Source: Pseudoxanthomonas indica
GTDB lineage: Bacteria; Pseudomonadota; Gammaproteobacteria; Xanthomonadales; Xanthomonadaceae
DNA: 64,000 bases
Direction of reading: 5' to 3'
NCBI RefSeq assembly: GCF_900167565.1
Contig: NZ_FUZV01000001.1
Span: 930,001-994,000 of the forward strand
Shown here in pieces: positions 22,726 to 40,731 of this stretch (position 1 is the stretch's first letter; the number at the start of each line of letters is the position of its first letter). The notes beneath the pieces are model-generated. The model saw only the letters and a program-made list of their open reading frames with translations, had not been told where the DNA came from and searched no databases. Both the position numbers and the translations under genes were made by a program.

Positions 22726-22757
22726 CGAAAACGAGGGGCTCCCTGCCCCTCTTTTCG
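22726..22757 (-). terminator. Intrinsic terminator after rpoC
   Basis: GAGGGGC and GCCCCTC form a 7-bp stem with a five-base loop, extended by CGAAAA/TTTTCG with one bulge. On the minus strand the 3' side is followed by GTTTTCGG. It lies about 40 bases after the rpoC stop and separates rpoBC from the str promoter. Confidence 0.75.
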
Positions 22758-22796
22758 TGGTCTGGGGCGGCCCGAAGGCTCGCCGTAGTGCCGTTT

Positions 22797-27041
<4,245 letters not shown>

Positions 27042-27147
27042 TTTGTTTCTCCGTCAGGAGGAAATTCTTGTCGGTGGCGGAAGGTGCAAGCAGTCCGGGC
27101 GGAGATGGCAGCGATTCGCCAGCCATCTCCCCTGCCCGTCCGTCGGC

Positions 27148-31296
<4,149 letters not shown>

Positions 31297-31370
31297 GGGA
31301 GTGCCTTTGGCATCGGGGGCCACGCGTCCGTGACCCCGGGAAACATTCTTTCGAACGGGAGAATTTTCAG

Positions 31371-31483
31371 TTGGAAGCCGCGGGTATTGCCGGCACCCGC
31401 ACGCCTTCTGCTGCTGCTTCCAACTACAAACTCGCTGAACTCAACAACGACCGAAGGCCAGGGGCTTGCGCCCCCGGCCTCGG
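31371..31483 (-). promoter_or_regulatory. Structured rplL-rpoB spacer, candidate attenuator/processing site
   Basis: Two structures lie in the 221-base spacer. At 31371-31423, TTGGAAGC pairs with GCTTCCAA and encloses an inner GCGGGT/ACCCGC hairpin. At 31451-31483, CCG-AGGCC-GGGGC with a TTGC loop pairs with its complement apart from one mismatch and one bulge. E. coli has an attenuator and an RNase III site between rplL and rpoB that lower rpoBC relative to rplL; a similar role here is inference. No U-tract follows. Confidence 0.5.
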
Positions 31484-31517
31484 ATTGCCGCCGATGTAAC
31501 CTGGCGACGGATTTTGC

Positions 31518-31886
31518 TTACTTCACTTCGACGGTGGCGCCGACAGCCTCGAGGTCCTTCTTCATCTTCTCGGCGTCTTCCTTCGAAGCGGCTTCCTTCA
31601 GGACGCCACCGGCTTCTGCCAGGTCCTTGGCTTCCTTCAGGCCCAGGCCGGTGATGGCGCGGACAGCCTTAATCACTTCGACCTTCTTCTCGCCAGCCGA
31701 CTTCAGGGTGACGGTGAATTCGGTCTGCTCTTCAACCGGGGCAGCAGCGACGGCCGGGCCGGCAGCGGCAACCGGGGCGGCAGCGGACACGCCAAACTTT
31801 TCTTCGATGGCCTTGACCAGCTCCATCACTTCCATCAGGGTCTTGCCGGCAATGGCGTCGACGATCTGTTCGTTGGAAAGGGACAT
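31518..31886 (-). CDS. rplL: 50S ribosomal protein L7/L12
   Basis: The stalk protein that recruits translation GTPases. 122 residues: N-terminal dimerisation helices, an Ala/Pro/Val hinge (about residues 36-52), and a C-terminal domain with [18 protein letters not shown] precedes the ATG. It follows rplJ by 59 bases. Confidence 0.98.
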   Translation of the reverse strand: MSLSNEQIVDAIAGKTLMEVMELVKAIEEKFGVSAAAPVAAAGPAVAAAPVEEQTEFTVTLKSAGEKKVEVIKAVRAITGLGLKEAKDLAEAGGVLKEAASKEDAEKMKKDLEAVGATVEVK

Positions 31887-31945
31887 TGTGTTTACCTTTG
31901 GAAATTATCTGGGATAGGGTTCAGTGAACCGTAGAAACGTCGAAC

Positions 31946-32473
31946 TCAGGCTTCGGCAACGGCTTCCGCGGCGACTTCGTCACCACCACCCTGCTGATCG
32001 GCCACTGCCTTGACGGCGCGGGCGAACATGGTGGCGGGCTCAGCCAGAACGCGGGCCAGCATGGCCAGGGCCTGATCACGGGTCGGCAGCGAAGCCAGGA
32101 CTTCGACGTGCGTGGCCGGATACAGCTGACCACCCACGGAGACGACCTTGGCCTGCAGCTTGTCGTTGGACTTGGCGAATTCCTTGATCAGACGACCGGC
32201 AGCGCCGGGTTCTTCCGTCGAAAACGCATACAGCAGCGGACCGACGAGCTTGTCCTTGACGCACTCGTATTCGGTACCTTCGACGGCGCGCGAGGCCAGG
32301 GTGTTCTTGACAACTTTCAAGAACACGCCGGTTTCGCGAGCCTTCTTGCGCATCGCGGTCATTTGGGTGACCGAGGTGCCTGCGTATTCGGCGGCGACCA
32401 GGGAGTGCGCCTTGGCGGCGACGTCTGCCAGTTCGGCGACTACTTCTTGCTTCTGGGACAGATTGAGAGCCAT
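31946..32473 (-). CDS. rplJ: 50S ribosomal protein L10
   Basis: L10 is the stalk base that carries L7/L12 dimers. The open frame extends 51 codons upstream, but [16 protein letters not shown] at 32473, preceded by GAGGAG, gives 175 residues, normal for the family. In E. coli the L10-L7/L12 complex represses its own translation at the leader; the long leader upstream here fits this. Confidence 0.97.
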   Translation of the reverse strand: MALNLSQKQEVVAELADVAAKAHSLVAAEYAGTSVTQMTAMRKKARETGVFLKVVKNTLASRAVEGTEYECVKDKLVGPLLYAFSTEEPGAAGRLIKEFAKSNDKLQAKVVSVGGQLYPATHVEVLASLPTRDQALAMLARVLAEPATMFARAVKAVADQQGGGDEVAAEAVAEA

Positions 32474-32845
32474 ACACTCCTCACTTGTTGATTCCGCTCG
32501 CGGCTCCTGCCACTTGCGGTCCAGGACGGCGCCCTTCCTGGGCACCGGGGGCTGACGCCCCGGCGGTGGCCTTTCTGCCTGGGTCGACTTGCGTCTTGAC
32601 CAGATAACTCCAGAAGGCAGCACCATCTACGCAGGTTTGTTCCCTTACGGGTCCGGATTAAGCGATCCCGCTAGCCACGACGGCGAGTCCTTGCCAGTTC
32701 GAGCATCCCTGCCCGTCGTCGTTACGCGCTGACCACACCTGCGGTCTTTGACGGCTATCGCGGGCCAAGGCCCGACGATTGCCCTCAAACTTTGTTGCGA
32801 TGGAGCCGCCCTGTCGGGAGCGACTCCACTTCACGCATGCTGCGA
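32474..32845 (-). promoter_or_regulatory. 372-base rplA-rplJ gap: probable L10 leader
   Basis: No gene is visible. The position corresponds to the L10 leader of other bacteria. Inverted repeats include ACGACGG (32677-32683) with CCGTCGT (32713-32719) and CCGGGG with CCCCGG near 32545-32563. A good promoter is not apparent by eye, though one is expected here from E. coli (rplJp). The L10-binding kink-turn was not identified. Confidence 0.5.
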
Positions 32846-33544
32846 TTACTTCAGGCTCAGCGAGGACTGGTCCACGGTCACGCCCGGGCCCATGGTCGAG
32901 CTGACCGAGATCTTCTGCAGGTACTGACCCTTGGCGGTCGACGGCTTGGCCTTGACCAGGTCGGCCAGCAGGGCCTGCAGATTCGACTTCAGTGCTTCGT
33001 CTTCGAAGCTGGCCTTGCCGATGGTGCAGTGGATGATGCCGGCCTTGTCCGTGCGGTAACGCACCTGACCCGACTTGGCATTCTTCACGGCTTCGGCCGG
33101 GTTCGGCGAAACGGTGCCGACCTTCGGGTTCGGCATCAGGCCGCGCGGGCCCAGCACCGTACCCAGCTTGCCGACAACGCGCATCGCGTCCGGGGTGGCG
33201 ATCACGACGTCATAGTTGATGTCGCCGGCGAGCATCTTCTCGGCCAGATCGTCCATACCGACGGCTTCGGCGCCCGCGGCGACGGCTTCGTCAGCCTTCG
33301 AACCGGCGGGGGCGAACACCGCCACGCGCACCGACTTGCCGGTACCGGCCGGCAGCACGGTCGAACCGCGCACCTGCTGATCCGACTTCTTGGCGTCCAC
33401 GCCCAGGCGCACGGCCACGTCGACGGACTCGACAAACTTCGCCTTGGTGGCGGTCTTGACGATCTTCAGAGCCTCGTCAATGTTGTAGGCCTTGCCCGGG
33501 GTCACTGCGGCCAGGATGGCCTTCTGTCGCTTGTTCTGTGCCAT
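32846..33544 (-). CDS. rplA: 50S ribosomal protein L1
   Basis: The stalk protein on the E-site side; in E. coli it represses the rplKA messenger. 232 residues with [14 protein letters not shown], the family signature. It starts 3 bases after the rplK stop, so translation is coupled. Confidence 0.98.
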   Translation of the reverse strand: MAQNKRQKAILAAVTPGKAYNIDEALKIVKTATKAKFVESVDVAVRLGVDAKKSDQQVRGSTVLPAGTGKSVRVAVFAPAGSKADEAVAAGAEAVGMDDLAEKMLAGDINYDVVIATPDAMRVVGKLGTVLGPRGLMPNPKVGTVSPNPAEAVKNAKSGQVRYRTDKAGIIHCTIGKASFEDEALKSNLQALLADLVKAKPSTAKGQYLQKISVSSTMGPGVTVDQSSLSLK

Positions 33545-33547
33545 CTC

Positions 33548-33976
33548 TTAACCCTCTACCGTCAGGCCCATGGAGCGGGCGGAACCCGCGATCGTGCGAA
33601 CTGCCGCGTCCAGATCGGCCGCGGTCAGATCGGGTTCCTTCGCCTTGGCGATGTCTTCGAGCTGCTTGCGGGTGACCTTGCCCACCTTTTCGGTGTTCGG
33701 GCGCTTGGAGCCGGACTGGATGCCGACAGCCTTCTTCAGCAGGATCGACGCCGGCGGCGTCTTGGTGATGAAGGTGAAGGTACGGTCGGAATAGGCGGTG
33801 ATCACCACCGGAATCGGCAGACCCGGCTCCAGCTTCTGCGTGGCGGCATTAAACGCCTTGCAGAATTCCATGATGTTCAGGCCGCGCTGACCCAGCGCAG
33901 GACCGACCGGCGGCGAGGGGTTGGCCTGACCGGCCTTCACCTGCAGCTTGATGTAACCAACTACTTTCTTTGCCAT
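33548..33976 (-). CDS. rplK: 50S ribosomal protein L11
   Basis: L11 sits at the GTPase-associated centre and is needed for RelA activation. 142 residues with [20 protein letters not shown] at the N terminus and the C-terminal rRNA-binding domain ending [20 protein letters not shown] precedes the ATG. It has its own promoter in the 180-base gap after nusG. Confidence 0.98.
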   Translation of the reverse strand: MAKKVVGYIKLQVKAGQANPSPPVGPALGQRGLNIMEFCKAFNAATQKLEPGLPIPVVITAYSDRTFTFITKTPPASILLKKAVGIQSGSKRPNTEKVGKVTRKQLEDIAKAKEPDLTAADLDAAVRTIAGSARSMGLTVEG

Positions 33977-34117
33977 TTTAGCTCTCTCCGGGTGCTAGCG
34001 CCTGGACCTCAGGCTCCCCATCGGACCGGGAATGACGCGTCCCGGCTTCGCGTTTTCTGAACGCACACGAGCCGCCTTGCGGCGGCTACGTTGGCGGTCC
34101 CTGCTAGGGAGCCGCGC

Positions 34118-34126
34118 AGTATATCA
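34118..34126 (-). promoter_or_regulatory. rplKp: rplKA promoter, extended -10 type
   Basis: The minus strand reads TGATATACT, an extended -10 (TGnTATACT), about 140 bases before rplK. The -35 region is poor and is occupied by a GC-rich hairpin (34135-34152, GCGGCCC/GGGCCGC) that begins just after the nusG stop. The transcription start would fall near 34111. Confidence 0.65.
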
Positions 34127-34134
34127 GGGTTTTA

Positions 34135-34152
34135 GCGGCCCCGCAGGGCCGC
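34135..34152 (-). other. Hairpin directly after nusG
   Basis: GCGGCCC and GGGCCGC form a 7-bp all-G+C stem with a four-base loop, starting 4 bases past the nusG stop. On the minus strand it is followed by TAAAACCC, not U-rich. It overlaps the -35 region of the rplK promoter, so it might weaken read-through from secE-nusG into rplK. Confidence 0.45.
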
Positions 34153-34156
34153 CGGC

Positions 34157-34714
34157 TCAGGCCTTTTCGACCTGGCCAAACTCCAGCTCCACCGGGGTCG
34201 ACCGGCCGAAAATCAGCACGGCCACGCGCAGGCGGCTCTTTTCGTAGTTGACTTCCTCGACCACGCCGTTGAAGTCATTGAACGGGCCGTCGGTGACGCG
34301 GACCATTTCGCCCGGCTCGAACAGCACCTTCGGACGCGGCTTCTCGACGCCTTCCTGTACGCGATCCAGGATCTGGGCCGCTTCTTCGTCGCGGATGGGC
34401 AGCGGCCGATCGGCGGTGCCACCAATGAAGCCCAGCACCTTGCTGGTTTCCTTCACCAGGTGCCAGCTTTCGTTGTCCATGCGCGGGATGCCGGCTTCGT
34501 CATGGGTTTCGATCTGGACCAGCACGTAACCGGGGAAGAACTTGCGCTCGGAACGGCGCTTCTGGCCTGAGCGCATTTCGATGACTTCTTCAGTCGGCAC
34601 CAGCACGTCGCCGAAGCGCTCTTCCATGCCATTGCGGACGATGCGATCGCGCAATGCCTGCGCTACGGATTTCTCGAAGCCAGAATAGGCATGGACCACG
34701 TACCAACGCTTCAC
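34157..34714 (-). CDS. nusG: Transcription termination/antitermination protein NusG
   Basis: NusG binds RNA polymerase through its N-terminal domain and Rho or S10 through its C-terminal KOW domain (about residues 130-185, [20 protein letters not shown]). 185 residues starting with a GTG codon, [20 protein letters not shown] lies nine bases upstream. It starts 13 bases after secE. Confidence 0.97.
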   Translation of the reverse strand: MKRWYVVHAYSGFEKSVAQALRDRIVRNGMEERFGDVLVPTEEVIEMRSGQKRRSERKFFPGYVLVQIETHDEAGIPRMDNESWHLVKETSKVLGFIGGTADRPLPIRDEEAAQILDRVQEGVEKPRPKVLFEPGEMVRVTDGPFNDFNGVVEEVNYEKSRLRVAVLIFGRSTPVELEFGQVEKA

Positions 34715-34727
34715 TGCGACGTTCTCC

Positions 34728-35117
34728 TCAGCGACCGTAATTCAGGAACAGCTCGATGGCCTCTTTGATGAGGAAATCGAAGCCAGCGAGGATCAGACTC
34801 AGCACGATCACCACGACCACGACCACCCAGGTCATGCGGGTAGCTTCCTGGCGGGTGGGCCAGACGACCTTGCGTAGTTCGAAACGGGATTCGGACAGGA
34901 ACTCGCGGGTATCGCGGCCCTTGGCGGTGACCATGAACAGCAGGCTGCCCAGGACCAGACCCGCCACGACAGCCAAAGCGCGGACCGGCGTGGCCCATTG
35001 GCCGTTGAACCACCACCACGCCACCAGGCCGGCTACGACCAGGGCGGCCGCCAGCACGTACTTGAGGATGTCGGCGGGGTTAATCGCGTTCTTGGATTGT
35101 TCGGCCTTGCTGTTCAA
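34728..35117 (-). CDS. secE: Preprotein translocase subunit SecE
   Basis: The small essential Sec subunit that clamps SecY. The frame has no ATG before the conserved region and reads back into the tRNA-Trp gene. The TTG at 35117 ([19 protein letters not shown]) is the best start, giving 129 residues with three membrane segments (about 17-37, 45-68 and 93-120) and the conserved cytoplasmic [13 protein letters not shown] amphipathic helix. AAGAG lies ten bases upstream. The start is inferred. Confidence 0.9.
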   Translation of the reverse strand: MNSKAEQSKNAINPADILKYVLAAALVVAGLVAWWWFNGQWATPVRALAVVAGLVLGSLLFMVTAKGRDTREFLSESRFELRKVVWPTRQEATRMTWVVVVVVIVLSLILAGFDFLIKEAIELFLNYGR

Positions 35118-35189
35118 GTCAGAGTCGCTCTTTATCAACAAGTGCGGCCCGCGAATCGGGCCGGCGCCTGTGCGGATGACTCCGCAAGA

Positions 35190-35265
<76 letters not shown>

Positions 35266-35328
35266 ATCGATTTGTTTGCCGTCCTTTTAGACGGCGAAGG
35301 CGGACCGAGGTTCCGGCCCGCCTGCAGC

Positions 35329-35350
35329 CGGGCGCGCTTGCGCGCGCCCG
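35329..35350 (-). other. Hairpin with GCAA loop after tuf copy 2
   Basis: A 9-bp stem CGGGCGCGC/GCGCGCCCG begins eight bases after the tuf stop. On the transcribed strand the loop is GCAA, a stable GNRA tetraloop. No U-tract follows. It probably protects or processes the 3' end of the tuf message before tRNA-Trp. Confidence 0.5.
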
Positions 35351-35358
35351 TCAATACA

Positions 35359-36549
<1,191 letters not shown>

Positions 36550-36591
36550 GGCTGCTTCTTCTCGAGTAGATCGTTGAATGGATTGGAAAGG

Positions 36592-36667
36592 TGGTGCTCA
36601 CGAATGGAATCGAACCATCGACCTCCTCCTTACCAAGGAGGTGCTCTACCGACTGAGCTACGTGAGC
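36592..36667 (-). tRNA. tRNA-Thr: tRNA-Thr (GGT)
   Basis: A 76-base cloverleaf; acceptor GCTCACG/CGTGAGC, anticodon loop TTGGTAA (anticodon GGT), encoded ACCA end. It is the third tRNA of the Tyr-Gly-Thr cluster upstream of tuf copy 2. Confidence 0.97.
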
Positions 36668-36718
36668 TTGAAACTGGGTGTCGCTTTGTTACTTGCAGAT
36701 CCGCGCCGGGGCGTTCAT

Positions 36719-36792
36719 TGGAGCGGGAGACGGGAATCGAACCCGCACCATCAGCTTGGAAGGCTGAGGTTCTACCGTTGAACTACTCCCGC
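36719..36792 (-). tRNA. tRNA-Gly: tRNA-Gly (TCC)
   Basis: A 74-base cloverleaf; acceptor GCGGGAG/CTCCCGC, anticodon loop CTTCCAA (anticodon TCC), encoded TCCA end. It lies between tRNA-Tyr and tRNA-Thr. Confidence 0.97.
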
Positions 36793-36829
36793 GCCGGGAG
36801 ACCACTACAACACAAAACAACTCGAATTT

Positions 36830-36915
36830 TGGTGGAGGGAGGTGGATTCGAACCACCGAAGGCGTAAGCCAGCAGATTTACAGTCTGCCCCCGTTGGCCG
36901 CTTGGGTATCCCTCC
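36830..36915 (-). tRNA. tRNA-Tyr: tRNA-Tyr (GTA)
   Basis: An 86-base class II tRNA with a long variable arm; acceptor GGAGGGA/TCCCTCC, anticodon GTA in CTGTAAA, encoded ACCA end. It is the first product of the tRNA-tuf operon, about 55 bases downstream of its promoter. Confidence 0.97.
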
Positions 36916-36975
36916 GGAGCCACCCGTAAGACCAGACCGCAAGGGCCAAATCAGACCGGGGTGAAACAGCCCGAG

Positions 36976-37004
36976 ATTTTGGCGTGAACCCGGGCAGCTG
37001 TCAA
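36976..37004 (-). promoter_or_regulatory. Promoter of the tRNA-Tyr/Gly/Thr-tuf operon
   Basis: The minus strand has a perfect -35 TTGACA (36999-37004), a 17-base spacer and CAAAAT (36976-36981). It lies just past the ychF stop (37023) and drives the three tRNAs and tuf copy 2. A GC-rich discriminator (CTCGGGC) follows the -10, the kind associated with stringent control; that control is inference. Confidence 0.85.
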
Positions 37005-37022
37005 CGCGGAAATTCGATTTTC

Positions 37023-38114
37023 TTACACGTTGAAGCGGAAATGCAGCACATCACCTTCCTGCACCCGGTATTCCTTGCCTTCCAGGCGCAGGCGACCGGC
37101 ATCCCGCGCACCCGCTTCGCCCTTGTACTTGATGAAATCGTCGAATGCGATCGTCTCGGCGCGGATGAAGCCCTTCTCGAAATCCGTATGGATGACCGCA
37201 GCCGCCTGGGGCGCGGTCGAGCCGGCCTTGACGGTCCAGGCGCGTACTTCCTTGACCCCGGCGGTGAAGTAGGTCTGCAGCCCGAGCAGGCGATAGGCCG
37301 CGCGGATGACGCGGTTGAGGCCCGGTTCGTCCAGGCCCAGATCGGCCAGGAAGGTGTCGCGATCCGCATCGTCCAGCTGCGACAGCTCTTCCTCGATGGC
37401 CGCCGATACCGGCACCACCTCGGCGCCCTCGGCCTTGGCGCGCGCGCGCACGGCATCCAGGTGCGGATTGTTCTCGAAGCCGTCCTCCAGGACGTTGGCC
37501 ACGTACATCACCGGCTTGAGGGTCAGCAGGAACATGTCGCGCACCAGTGCGCGCTCTTCTTCGTCCAGTCCCAGGGCGCGGCCCGGGCGGCCGTCGCTCA
37601 GTCCTGCGTGCAGCTTCTGCAGCACCGGCTTGCGTGCAATGGCGTCTTTCTCGCCGGCCTTGGCCGAGCGCTCGGCGCGATTCAGCGCCTTTTCGACACT
37701 GTCCAGATCCGCCAGGGCCAATTCGGTATCAATGGTGTCGATGTCTTCCAGCGGATCGACCTTACCGGCCACGTGGATGATGTCGCCGTGCTCGAAGCAG
37801 CGGACCACGTGGGTGATCGCATCGACTTCGCGGATATGCGCCAGGAACTTGTTGCCCAGGCCTTCGCCACTGGCAGCGCCGGCCACCAGGCCGGCAATGT
37901 CGACAAACTCGACCGCGGTGGGAATAACCTTTTGCGGCTTGACGATGTCCGACAGCTGATTCAGACGCGGGTCCGGCACCGGCACGACGCCCACGTTAGG
38001 CTCGATGGTGCAGAACGGGAAGTTGGCCGCGGCGATGCCCGCCTTGGTCAGCGCGTTGAACAGGGTCGACTTGCCGACGTTAGGCAGGCCGACGATGCCG
38101 CATTTGATGCCCAT
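37023..38114 (-). CDS. ychF: Ribosome-binding ATPase YchF
   Basis: An Obg-family P-loop protein that prefers ATP and binds ribosomes; in E. coli it negatively affects oxidative-stress responses. The first 11 codons of the open frame are rejected because [20 protein letters not shown] at 38114 is the conserved start, giving the usual 363 residues. The P loop is GLPNVGKST, and a C-terminal TGS domain is present (about residues 278-361). It lies downstream of pth, a common gene pair. Confidence 0.96.
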   Translation of the reverse strand: MGIKCGIVGLPNVGKSTLFNALTKAGIAAANFPFCTIEPNVGVVPVPDPRLNQLSDIVKPQKVIPTAVEFVDIAGLVAGAASGEGLGNKFLAHIREVDAITHVVRCFEHGDIIHVAGKVDPLEDIDTIDTELALADLDSVEKALNRAERSAKAGEKDAIARKPVLQKLHAGLSDGRPGRALGLDEEERALVRDMFLLTLKPVMYVANVLEDGFENNPHLDAVRARAKAEGAEVVPVSAAIEEELSQLDDADRDTFLADLGLDEPGLNRVIRAAYRLLGLQTYFTAGVKEVRAWTVKAGSTAPQAAAVIHTDFEKGFIRAETIAFDDFIKYKGEAGARDAGRLRLEGKEYRVQEGDVLHFRFNV

Positions 38115-38139
38115 GTGGGGAGCCGTCTTGTGAAGGGTA

Positions 38140-38177
38140 AAGAGCAAAGAAAGGCCGCGTGGCCGCGCTTTGCTCTT
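38140..38177 (-). other. Inverted repeat in the pth-ychF spacer
   Basis: AAGAGCAAAG (38140-38149) and CTTTGCTCTT (38168-38177) form a 10-bp stem enclosing a short GGCC/GGCC hairpin. On the minus strand the 3' arm reads CTTTGCTCTTTACCC. It could act as a partial terminator or a processing site between pth and ychF. Confidence 0.45.
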
Positions 38178-38212
38178 GACTCTTGGCTAGTGTCAGAACC
38201 GCTTGCGTGCGC

Positions 38213-38791
38213 TTATTTGGGCGTATGCAAACGCTTCATTGCCTCGTTGAAATCGCCAGCTACCGCTATCGGCAGCACATCGATGGCGTCATCGATGGCG
38301 CGTCCAATCAGGATTTCATCGTCCTTGCCCGGTTTGCCCAGCACCCAGGGAGTGACCTTGTCCTTGTGACCCGGATGTCCAATGCCGATACGCAGGCGAT
38401 GGAACTTGCCATGGCCCAGCAACTGCATGGTGTCGCGCAGGCCATTCTGTCCGCCGTGTCCGCCATCGAACTTGAGCCGGGCCGTACCCGTGGCCAGATC
38501 CAGTTCGTCGTGCGCCAACAGTGCCTCTTCCGGCGCAATCTTCCAGTAACGCAGCGCCGCCATCACCGACTTGCCACTCAGGTTCATGTACGTGGCCGGT
38601 TTGAGCAACCAGACCGGCTGGCCAGCGATCACCACCTTGGTGGTTTCACCGAACAGCTTGCTTTCCAGGCCCCAGCGTTCACCCAGGCGATCCGCCAGGG
38701 TGTCGACAAAACGGAACCCGGCGTTGTGCCGGGTTCTGGCGTGCTCGGCACCGGGATTGCCCAGTCCGACGATGAGTCGAAGGCCTGCCAT
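38213..38791 (-). CDS. pth: Peptidyl-tRNA hydrolase
   Basis: It releases tRNA from prematurely dropped peptidyl-tRNA. 192 residues with the family signature LIVGLGNPG, the catalytic histidine in TRHNAGF, and the HDELDLATG and GGHGGQNGLRD segments. No good ribosome site is visible before its ATG. The rplY-pth-ychF order is conserved in many proteobacteria. Confidence 0.97.
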   Translation of the reverse strand: MAGLRLIVGLGNPGAEHARTRHNAGFRFVDTLADRLGERWGLESKLFGETTKVVIAGQPVWLLKPATYMNLSGKSVMAALRYWKIAPEEALLAHDELDLATGTARLKFDGGHGGQNGLRDTMQLLGHGKFHRLRIGIGHPGHKDKVTPWVLGKPGKDDEILIGRAIDDAIDVLPIAVAGDFNEAMKRLHTPK

Positions 38792-38807
38792 GGCAGTACA
38801 TCACGCC

Positions 38808-38833
38808 GGTGCGCCTGCCTGGGCAGGCGCACC
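38808..38833 (-). other. Perfect 12-bp inverted repeat in the rplY-pth spacer
   Basis: GGTGCGCCTGCC and GGCAGGCGCACC are separated by two bases. It lies 10 bases past the rplY stop and 17 bases before pth, so it occupies most of the spacer. There is no U-tract. Its core (GCCTGC/GCAGGC) is shared with the hairpin at 4201-4224. Confidence 0.6.
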
Positions 38834-38843
38834 GTGCGGGATA

Positions 38844-39497
38844 TTACTTCTCGTCCTTCTTGGCGACCTTGGCGGCCGGCACTTCGGCGGACGCCGGTGC
38901 TTCGGCTTCGGCCTCTTCCTTGCCGTGCTTGGCGATCACGACGGCAACGTCGTGTTCCTTGCCCAGCTTCAGTTCCGGCAGTTCAACGCCGGCCGGCAGC
39001 TTGATTTCCGACAGGTGGACGATGCCGCCCACGGCCAGGTTGGACAGATCGATTTCGATCGACTCCGGCAGATCCTTCGGCAAGCACTCGACCACGACTT
39101 CGTTCAACTCGTGGGTCACGACGACGTCGGCCGACTTGCCGGCAGGCGAGGTGTCCTGGTTGATGAAGTGCAGCGGCACGGCGGTGCGCAGCTTCTCGTT
39201 CTCGTTCACGCGCTGGAAGTCCAGGTGCATGATCAGCTGCTTGAACGGATGGCGCTGCATGTCACGCAGCAGCACCTTCTGGATGTCGCCGTTGAGGCTC
39301 AGGTCCAGGATCGAGGAGTAGAACCAGTCGTTCTGGCTGGCGAGCCAGATCTCGTTGTGGTTCAACTGGATTGCGACCGGGGTCAGGTCACCACCGTAAA
39401 CGATGGCGGGGATGCTACCGGCGGTACGAAGGCGGCGGCTCGCACCCTTACCTTCGACTTCGCGGCGCTCCACTTTGATTTCGTGCGTGTTAGCCAT
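38844..39497 (-). CDS. rplY: 50S ribosomal protein L25, Ctc form
   Basis: A 5S rRNA-binding protein of the long two-domain TL5/Ctc type: residues 1 to about 95 are L25-like, followed by a C-terminal beta domain to about 190 and a charged Glu/Ala/Lys-rich tail. 217 residues. In other bacteria Ctc is stress-linked, but here it lies in a housekeeping cluster between prs and pth. Confidence 0.95.
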   Translation of the reverse strand: MANTHEIKVERREVEGKGASRRLRTAGSIPAIVYGGDLTPVAIQLNHNEIWLASQNDWFYSSILDLSLNGDIQKVLLRDMQRHPFKQLIMHLDFQRVNENEKLRTAVPLHFINQDTSPAGKSADVVVTHELNEVVVECLPKDLPESIEIDLSNLAVGGIVHLSEIKLPAGVELPELKLGKEHDVAVVIAKHGKEEAEAEAPASAEVPAAKVAKKDEK

Positions 39498-39578
39498 TTT
39501 TCTTTACTACCTAGGTTGAAGATGCCACCTCGCGGCGGCGTTGGAGACTCTTCCGCGACCAGAAGAGCCGGATGGGGG

Positions 39579-40538
39579 TCAATCCACGTACAGCGAGCTC
39601 ACCGATTCGCCAAAGGCGATGCGGCGAACCGTTTCCGCCAGCAGTTCCGCCACGCTGAGCTGGCGGATACGGCTGCAGGCTTTCGCTTCCGGCGAAAGCG
39701 GGATGGTGTCGGTGACGACCAGTTCGTCCAGCACCGACTTGTTCAAATTGTCCACCGCCGGGCCCGAGAGCACGGCGTGGGTGCAGTACGCCGCCACCTT
39801 CTTGGCGCCGCGCGCCTTGAGCGCAGCGGCCGCGGCGCACAGCGTGCCGGCGGTGTCGACGATGTCATCGACCAACACGCAGTCCTTGCCGTCCACGTCG
39901 CCGATGATGTTCATCACCGTGGCGACGTTGGCGCGCGGGCGGCGCTTGTCGATGATCGCCAGGTCGGCGTCATCCAGGCGCTTGGCCACCGCGCGGGCGC
40001 GGACCACGCCGCCCACGTCCGGCGACACCACGATCAGGTTGTCGGTGCCGTAGGCGCGCCAGATGTCGGCGAGCAGCAGCGGCGAGGCGTACACGTTGTC
40101 GACCGGGATATCGAAAAAGCCCTGGATCTGGTCGGCGTGCAGGTCCACCGTCAACACGCGATCAGTACCCACCGCGCTGAACATCTTCGCGGCCACCTTG
40201 GCGGTGATCGGCACGCGCGAGGAACGCAAGCGGCGATCCTGGCGCGAGTAGCCGAAGTACGGCACCACCGCGGTGACGCTGGCCGCCGATGCGCGCTTGA
40301 GCGCGTCGATCAGCACCAGCAGCTCCATCAGGTTTTCCGCCGCCGGTGCGCAGGTCGGCTGGACCACGAACACTTCCTGGCGGCGGACGTTTTCCTCGAT
40401 CTCCACCTGCACTTCGCCGTCGGAGAACGTGGACACCAGGGCCTTGCCCGGGCGAACACCCAGTTCGCGGCAGATGCTGTCGGCCAGCGCCTTGTTGGCG
40501 TTGCCGGAAAACACAAGCAGGTGACGTTCGTCTTGCAT
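39579..40538 (-). CDS. prs: Ribose-phosphate pyrophosphokinase
   Basis: Makes PRPP from ribose 5-phosphate and ATP for nucleotide, His and Trp synthesis. 319 residues. The catalytic flexible loop [10 protein letters not shown] (about residue 99), the [11 protein letters not shown] segment and the PRPP-binding loop [12 protein letters not shown] are all present. It follows tRNA-Gln by 118 bases. Its ribosome site is weak. Confidence 0.97.
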   Translation of the reverse strand: MQDERHLLVFSGNANKALADSICRELGVRPGKALVSTFSDGEVQVEIEENVRRQEVFVVQPTCAPAAENLMELLVLIDALKRASAASVTAVVPYFGYSRQDRRLRSSRVPITAKVAAKMFSAVGTDRVLTVDLHADQIQGFFDIPVDNVYASPLLLADIWRAYGTDNLIVVSPDVGGVVRARAVAKRLDDADLAIIDKRRPRANVATVMNIIGDVDGKDCVLVDDIVDTAGTLCAAAAALKARGAKKVAAYCTHAVLSGPAVDNLNKSVLDELVVTDTIPLSPEAKACSRIRQLSVAELLAETVRRIAFGESVSSLYVD

Positions 40539-40656
40539 GGCGGTGATGGCTTCGCTGGAGTTGGCGCCGGATGCGCGCGGGAAGGAAGGAACGTGTGGCG
40601 AAAATCTGCTGACGCTTTACGGCCCGCACGCGGGCGACAACTCCGTTTGCTGCTTT

Positions 40657-40731
40657 TGGCAGGGGCGGCAGGATTCGAACCTGCGAATGCCGGGATCAAA
40701 ACCCGGTGCCTTAACCACTTGGCGACGCCCC
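40657..40731 (-). tRNA. tRNA-Gln: tRNA-Gln (TTG)
   Basis: A 75-base cloverleaf; acceptor GGGGCGT, anticodon TTG in TTTTGAT, encoded CCA. Its first G is also the last base of the ispE stop codon TAG, so messenger and tRNA share a base and the tRNA must be cut from an ispE-tRNA-prs transcript or have a promoter inside ispE. Confidence 0.97.
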
